DNA of 64,000 nt from Brevundimonas sp. AJA228-03 (GTDB lineage Bacteria > Pseudomonadota > Alphaproteobacteria > Caulobacterales > Caulobacteraceae): positions 1,741,001 through 1,805,000 of the forward strand of contig NZ_CP059297.1 in assembly GCF_017795885.1 (NCBI RefSeq), in the 5' to 3' direction. Made by a program: the position numbers and the translations under genes. Under the pieces are notes generated by a model, which was not told the origin of the DNA, searched no databases, and saw only the letters and a program-made list of their open reading frames with translations. Positions 59,653 to 64,000 of the stretch are shown piece after piece (position 1 is the first letter of the stretch; each line of letters begins with the position of its first letter).

Positions 59653-61317
59653 ATGGTCAGCGCAATGCAGGCGGAAGGACTGCTGACGCCTCTGCGTGTG
59701 CCGGTCTTCCGGCGGATCTGGTCAGCCAGCCTGCTTTCGAATTTCGGCATTCTGATCCAGGGCGTAGGCGCCGCATGGAGCATGAGCCGCTTGACCGATG
59801 ACGCCACAATGGTGGCACTGGTCCAGACCGCCCTCTTGCTGCCGATCATGTTGATCGCCCTGCCGGCCGGCGCGCTATCAGACATGTTTGACAGGCGTCT
59901 TGTCTGCATCGGGGCCCTGTCTTTCGCCCTGGCCGGGGCGATTGGTCTGTGCGTTGTCACCCTGCTGGGTCTGCTGACGCCGCCGATCCTGCTCGGCTTC
60001 TGCTTCATTGTGGGCTGCGGGATGGCGGTGTTCGGCCCGGCCTGGCAGGCGTCCGTGTCGGAACAGGTGCCGAACGAGGCCCTGCCGTCGGCCATCGCGC
60101 TGAACGGGATCAGCTTCAACGTGGCCAGAAGTTTTGGTCCTGCTATCGGCGGCGTCATCGTCGCTGCTGTGGGTGCCATCGGCGCCTTCGTGGCAAACGC
60201 CGTCTTCTATGTGCCCTTGCTGATCGTCCTGGTGTTCTGGAAACGGCAGCAGGAGCCTTCAAGACTGGCACCGGAGACGTTCTGGCGCGCCATCGTTTCT
60301 GGCGTCCGGTTCATCCGCTACGCCCCTTCGCACCGCATGTTTATTGCCCGCTCCGCCCTGTTCGGGCTGATCGGTGGCGTCGTTCCGGCCCTGATGCCGC
60401 TGATCGCTCGTCAACTCCTGCAAGGCGGCGCGCCGGTCTATGGCGTTTTGCTGGGGGCGTTCGGCATGGGTGCCGTCGGCGGGGCCATCATCCTGCCGGA
60501 CCTGCGCAGAAGGTTCACGACCGAAACCTCAAGCCGGCTCTCGGCAGGCATCACGGGAGCCGCGATACTGGTGACGGCCGTCAGCCGAAACGAGGCGGTC
60601 ACTGTGCTTGCATTGCTGATCGCAGGGGTGGCCTGGACAAGTGTCCTGACGCTCTACAGCATCTCGATCCAGGTGGCGGCACCGCGCTGGGTCGCCGGCC
60701 GGGCCCTGGCGATCTTTCAGGCGACGGTCGCAGGTGGCGTCGCACTGGGGGCCTGGGCCTGGGGCCGGTGTGCAGAGGAAGTTGGCGTCAGCCAGACCCT
60801 CCTAATCTCCGGGTGCCTGATGATCGCATCGGTGCTGGTCGGCTTCTGGTTGCGCCTGCCCGATCTGTCTCGCGCGCCTGAGGAGCGATCGCTCGACCGG
60901 GCTGCCCCGGTCATCGGCCTGGAGATCACGCCTCGCAGCGGGCCGATCGTGATCGAGCTCGACTATGTCGTACCGGTCGAGAACGCCCGGGCCTTCTACG
61001 AGGTGATGCAGAAGGTCCGTCGCTATCGCCAGCGCACCGGAGGCTACGGCTGGTCGATCGCGCGCGACATTACAGACGCGACACTCTGGACAGAGCGCTT
61101 TCATGCTCCGACCTGGAACGACTACCAGCACCTGGTTCACCGGGGCGAGGGATCCGGCCGCGAGGGGCTGGACGAAAGCCGGGCTTTACTGGATCCGGAA
61201 ACGCCTGTTCGGATCAGACGTATGCTGGAGCGTCCCGTCGGCTCGGTACGCTGGAAGGACGCCTCGCCCGATCGTGGCACCGATCTGCTTTCTGAAAGTC
61301 GTGGACCGCTACCCTAG
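59653..61317 (+). CDS. MFS transporter, MFS_3/EntS-like exporter with soluble C-terminal domain
   Basis: A 554-residue protein: about twelve membrane segments (residues approx. 20-410, with the GALSDMFDRR loop typical of this group) and then a soluble tail of about 130 residues that begins RSGPIVIELDYVVPVENARAFYE, a ferredoxin-like dimeric alpha/beta-barrel type domain seen in many MFS_3 proteins. Such carriers export siderophores, drugs or metabolites. The ATG follows GGAAGGA. It is the last gene before the gene-free stretch next to tRNA-Ser. Confidence 0.93.
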   Translation: MVSAMQAEGLLTPLRVPVFRRIWSASLLSNFGILIQGVGAAWSMSRLTDDATMVALVQTALLLPIMLIALPAGALSDMFDRRLVCIGALSFALAGAIGLCVVTLLGLLTPPILLGFCFIVGCGMAVFGPAWQASVSEQVPNEALPSAIALNGISFNVARSFGPAIGGVIVAAVGAIGAFVANAVFYVPLLIVLVFWKRQQEPSRLAPETFWRAIVSGVRFIRYAPSHRMFIARSALFGLIGGVVPALMPLIARQLLQGGAPVYGVLLGAFGMGAVGGAIILPDLRRRFTTETSSRLSAGITGAAILVTAVSRNEAVTVLALLIAGVAWTSVLTLYSISIQVAAPRWVAGRALAIFQATVAGGVALGAWAWGRCAEEVGVSQTLLISGCLMIASVLVGFWLRLPDLSRAPEERSLDRAAPVIGLEITPRSGPIVIELDYVVPVENARAFYEVMQKVRRYRQRTGGYGWSIARDITDATLWTERFHAPTWNDYQHLVHRGEGSGREGLDESRALLDPETPVRIRRMLERPVGSVRWKDASPDRGTDLLSESRGPLP

Positions 61318-61736
61318 CTGTCGACGCCATGAAGGTTGTTCACCCGGGGGTGGGCCGAGAGGTGTTGTCAGGGTAAAGCCACAATTGGTGACTTCAGTTG
61401 AATTTTGGGCCTAACAGGCAAGCTGTTCGGGTCGATTGACTGATCATCGTCTGCTGAATTTTTTCGCTTTTTCGTGGGCTCACCGCCTCCGAAATGGGCC
61501 TAAGTACAGGCTTTGAAACTTACGCTGACAACACCGAAGATGCCGTTTCTACAAAGAAGGTGCGGGGACGGCTTCCGCGAAACGCGGCGAACCCCAAGGT
61601 CTGTCACTTTGGGCTCGACCCGAAGTGAAAGGCGTCACCACAGCGAACTATGTGGACCATTAGATGGTACCAGTTATCGGTGGTGGCCAACAAGATCTGA
61701 ATTGAACCGTTGTTTTTACGGTCTTTTTTCAGGAAG
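61318..61736. other. Gene-free region on the 3' side of tRNA-Ser
   Basis: These 419 bp have lower GC than the surroundings in part, a T-rich terminator-like hairpin at 61706-61729 and no credible complete gene. A 56-codon open frame ending in TGA at about 61628 has no start or recognisable domain and may be a remnant. The region marks the change from catabolic to ordinary chromosomal genes. Confidence 0.5.
61706..61729 (+). terminator. Rho-independent-type terminator
   Basis: ACCGT (61706-61710) and ACGGT (61718-61722) pair around a T-rich loop and are followed by a run of six T. In the plus direction it would stop transcripts from the MFS side before they run antisense into tRNA-Ser. Confidence 0.55.
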
Positions 61737-61826
<90 letters not shown>

Positions 61827-61914
61827 GCGGGGCCGTAGGAACGCTCGGTCGAAAGCGAGCGGCTTCTCTAATGGGGCGGGGGCTGGACCGCAAGCCGGAA
61901 TATGAAGGCCGCTG

Positions 61915-62850
61915 TCAGCGAAGCGCAGGCAGGGCGAGACCGGGGGCCTGGCCGTCCTGGACGCCCGCGCCCGTGAACCGGAACAGCTCGGCCGGACGGC
62001 CTCCCGTGCCGGTCGACAGCCGGCCCGTCGCCTCGACCAGGCCGGTGCGTTCGACACCGCGACGGAAGTTCTGCTTGTGCAGATTGAGGCCGACGACGGC
62101 CTCGGCCGCCGCCTGCAGGCCGGACAGGGTGAAGGTCTGCGGCATCAGCTCGAACAGGACCGGGCGATAGCGGAGCTTGCTCCGCAACCGACCCAGACCG
62201 GTGGCCAGGATGCGGCGATGATCGGAGGACATCGGCCGGTCGCCGAGCGTCGGTGGGGTGGTATCCTGACCATCGCGAAGGGCCTCTGCCACCAGCCCGG
62301 CCTCATACAACAGCTCGTAGCGGTCGAGTACGGCCCCTTCGTCCCATCGCAGGTTTGGGCCGGGGGCGAACAGGGGTTCGTAGCGGGTCTCGCGACGGGC
62401 ATCGGCCTCGGCCCAGGCCCTGAGCGCAGCGCCAAGGACTTCGGGCGTGCCGGCCTGGCGCCGGTCTTCCCAGGGAAAGACCTCCAGCACCGAGGTCCAT
62501 CGGGCCCCGGGCGGAGCGACATCGACGGCATCGGCGGTCAGGGCCAGGTAACCGACCGAGATTTCGCGCTGCTGGTCCGGGCCCGGCGTCGCGCGCGGCG
62601 CGCTTCGGCCTGCGTCGCCGAAGGTGTAGAGTTGTTCCACGAAACCAAGCCCGAAGCCTGTCTGATCCGTCACGAAGGCCCGCAGCGCGCGCTCGAACGT
62701 CCGGTCATGGACGGGATCGAAAGGGCCGGAAGGAAGGGCCAGGTCGCCGTTCGCATCCTCGGTCGTCAGCACCGACAGACGGCCGCCGCGCACGGCCATG
62801 ACAACCGCCGAGAGGCTGATGCGAACGCCGTGCTCTCCGCCCCAGGACAT
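61915..62850 (-). CDS. NrtR-type regulator (Nudix domain plus winged helix)
   Basis: A 311-residue protein. The N-terminal ~150 residues form a Nudix fold whose catalytic box is degenerate (no GX5EX7REUXEEXGU match), and the C-terminal part has the NrtR winged-helix: SKLRYRPVLFELMPQTFTLS followed by LNLHKQNFRRGVERTGLVEATG. NrtR proteins are repressors of NAD metabolism genes that sense ADP-ribose through the Nudix domain; related ones control sugar use. It lies 3 bp after the HD gene and is probably cotranscribed. Confidence 0.9.
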   Translation of the reverse strand: MSWGGEHGVRISLSAVVMAVRGGRLSVLTTEDANGDLALPSGPFDPVHDRTFERALRAFVTDQTGFGLGFVEQLYTFGDAGRSAPRATPGPDQQREISVGYLALTADAVDVAPPGARWTSVLEVFPWEDRRQAGTPEVLGAALRAWAEADARRETRYEPLFAPGPNLRWDEGAVLDRYELLYEAGLVAEALRDGQDTTPPTLGDRPMSSDHRRILATGLGRLRSKLRYRPVLFELMPQTFTLSGLQAAAEAVVGLNLHKQNFRRGVERTGLVEATGRLSTGTGGRPAELFRFTGAGVQDGQAPGLALPALR

Positions 62851-62853
62851 CGG

Positions 62854-63522
62854 CTATTCCGTGTGCCAGGCGTCGGGACCCGGCAGGCCGCCGGTCGCCT
62901 CCGCCAGAACGCGATAGCGTTCCAGATACCGCGCCTGGGCGGCCGGGGCGGGCAGGGGGTCAATCGTGAGGTGGTAATCGGCCGGCGGTGCGCCGAAAAA
63001 GCGCAGCGATTCCTTTTCCGTGAAGCCGGCCAGCTGGGTCGCCTCGAAGAAGGCGCAGGCCTTGTCTGCGGCCTTGATCAGCGTCCTGATCGGCTGCGGC
63101 GTCCTGGGCGGCAGGCCGAAGCGGACGTGGATGGCATCCTCCAGCCGGGCCTCGAAGCTCTTATAGCTGACGCCCAGCGCCGCCTTGAAGGGCGAGATCA
63201 TGTCGCCGATGACGTATTCGGATGCGTCGTGCAGCAGGGCGGCCAGACGCCATCCGGGTTCCAGGCCCGGCTTCAAGTGGGCCGCGATCTCCTCGACCAC
63301 GCAACTGTGCTGGGCGACGGAGAAGGCGTGCTCGCCGATCGTCTGACCGTTCCAGCGGGCGACGCGGGCCAGACCGTGGGCGATATCCTCGATCTCGATG
63401 TCGAAGGGGGAGGGATCCAGCAGATCGAGCCGGCGACCCGACAGCATCCGTTGCCAGGCGCGCGGGGCGGGCGCCGCGGACTTGCGCGATCGTGCGGGCG
63501 TGGGCTTTGCGAGATCGTCCAA
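62854..63522 (-). CDS. HD domain phosphohydrolase (YfbR-like)
   Basis: A 222-residue HD hydrolase. Metal-binding residues are in FSVAQHSCVV and the HD pair in AALLHDASEYVIGDM, with a distal Asp in KAADKACAFFEA. This is the arrangement of YfbR-type 5'-nucleotidases and related proteins. The start is a TTG at 63522; an internal ATG at 63447 is the next choice. An Arg/Ala/Pro-rich stretch precedes the domain. It is upstream of the NrtR-type gene, which is common in alphaproteobacterial chromosomes only by my recollection. Confidence 0.9.
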   Translation of the reverse strand: MDDLAKPTPARSRKSAAPAPRAWQRMLSGRRLDLLDPSPFDIEIEDIAHGLARVARWNGQTIGEHAFSVAQHSCVVEEIAAHLKPGLEPGWRLAALLHDASEYVIGDMISPFKAALGVSYKSFEARLEDAIHVRFGLPPRTPQPIRTLIKAADKACAFFEATQLAGFTEKESLRFFGAPPADYHLTIDPLPAPAAQARYLERYRVLAEATGGLPGPDAWHTE

Positions 63523-63605
63523 GGGGCAGGGTCCAGCGGCGAACGGCAGGTCAGGTGACCCATCCCGCCGCCGGGATCAAGCGCGAACGCCTTCGGGCGC
63601 GGGGA

Positions 63606-64000
63606 CTATTCTCCGACGTTCAGGGTGACCAGGTCTTTGGCCGAGTCGAACACGCCGTCGCTGTCGCGATCCCTGGCCCTCACCGTGGCGATCACCAGGG
63701 GGCCACCGACCGGTCCACGCGCCTCGTAACCGACCAGCCGCCAGCCCTCGTCAGCCGGCCTGCTGTCGGTCAGCATATAGGTGGTCCGCGTGGCGTCACC
63801 GGGCGCGCGGGTGCGGATTTCGGCGGCGTCGTCATGGGCCTGGATGCTGACGCTGTCGTCGCTGGAGCGGATGTCGGCCGTGCCTGCGGAATCGTCGGCG
63901 TTGATGCTGAGGCCGCCGATGCGGACACTGGCGCGGTCGCCGTCGGCCTTGACCTGAAGTCCGGGCAGGCTGACGTCGGCCTGGTCGCCCTGGCTGTCGA
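63606..64000 (-). CDS. Hypothetical protein, C-terminal part (cut by window edge)
   Basis: An open frame on the minus strand enters from the right edge and ends with TAG at 63608-63606, giving the last ~130 residues of a protein. It is rich in Asp, Ser and Gly with alternating short strands (ASVRIGGLSINADD, DSVSIQAHDDAAEI), suggesting a beta-rich, possibly cell-envelope protein. The C-terminus reads SAKDLVTLNVGE. Codon third positions are strongly GC, supporting a real gene. Family not recognised. Confidence 0.75.
   Translation of the reverse strand, partial: DSQGDQADVSLPGLQVKADGDRASVRIGGLSINADDSAGTADIRSSDDSVSIQAHDDAAEIRTRAPGDATRTTYMLTDSRPADEGWRLVGYEARGPVGGPLVIATVRARDRDSDGVFDSAKDLVTLNVGE

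Overview
The window is GC-rich DNA from a Gram-negative alphaproteobacterium. The two TonB-dependent receptors and the densely packed operons point to Caulobacterales or Sphingomonadales. A Caulobacter/Brevundimonas-type host is my best guess; it rests on the general look of the proteins, not on a marker gene. No insertion sequence, integrase, CRISPR array or rRNA was found. Almost everything from the left edge to about 61.3 kb is catabolic: nine short-chain dehydrogenases (SDRs), three fumarylacetoacetate-hydrolase (FAH) family enzymes, three acyl-CoA dehydrogenase family proteins, two crotonases, two thiolase-fold proteins, a CoA ligase, a P450, a Rieske dioxygenase, a BphC-type extradiol dioxygenase, four unrelated ester-cleaving hydrolases, two amidohydrolases, five transporters (three MFS, one GPH, one DMT) and four regulators. 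From 61.7 kb rightward the content changes to tRNA-Ser(CGA), an NrtR-type regulator, an HD hydrolase and a partial secreted-type protein, which looks like ordinary chromosome.

Layout. 0.3-2.3 kb: TetR regulator and a FAH enzyme. 2.3-7.2 kb (minus): acyl-CoA dehydrogenase, degenerate partner dehydrogenase, crotonase, second dehydrogenase, SDR. 7.5-9.6 kb (plus): 3-hydroxyacyl-CoA dehydrogenase and thiolase. 9.6-14.5 kb (minus): crotonase, DUF35 protein, Ltp-type aldolase, VOC protein, CMD/AhpD protein, DMT exporter. 14.9-19.5 kb: quinone-reductase-like enzyme, CoA ligase, FAH and SDR. 19.7-22.1 kb: first TonB receptor. 22.3-25.7 kb: P450, limonene-epoxide-hydrolase-like enzyme, glutathione peroxidase, alcohol-dehydrogenase-like enzyme. 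25.8-33.6 kb: divergent Rieske oxygenase (minus) and ferredoxin, transporter, SDR, extradiol dioxygenase and three further SDRs (plus). 33.7-41.3 kb: SDR, TetR, FAH, HIT, two amidohydrolases, MFS and SDR. 41.3-48.2 kb (minus): tannase-like esterase, an unfamiliar 697-residue hydrolase, a lipocalin-like protein, a SnoaL-like protein and a CrtI-like flavoprotein. 48.5-52.4 kb: second TonB receptor and a tandem GntR regulator. 52.4-59.4 kb: Tat-exported carboxylesterase, aldehyde dehydrogenase, GMC oxidoreductase, TetR and another alpha/beta hydrolase. 59.7-61.3 kb: MFS exporter.

How the genes may work together (inference): receptors take up a bulky, possibly esterified substrate; esterases split it; P450, epoxide hydrolase, Rieske and extradiol oxygenases with many SDRs oxidise and open rings; FAH and amidohydrolase enzymes process ring-cleavage products; CoA ligase and the beta-oxidation/aldolase operons remove a side chain. 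The heteromeric acyl-CoA dehydrogenase and the Ltp/DUF35 aldolase pair resemble steroid side-chain catabolism, so a steroid, terpenoid or other polycyclic substrate is plausible, but the substrate cannot be read from the sequence.

The most interesting signal is a repeated interleaved palindrome (TTCTG-N4-CAGAA, alternating with CAGAA-N5-TTCTG) in most large intergenic regions from 1.0 to 59.5 kb. It suggests that the whole block is one regulon read by a common repressor or activator.
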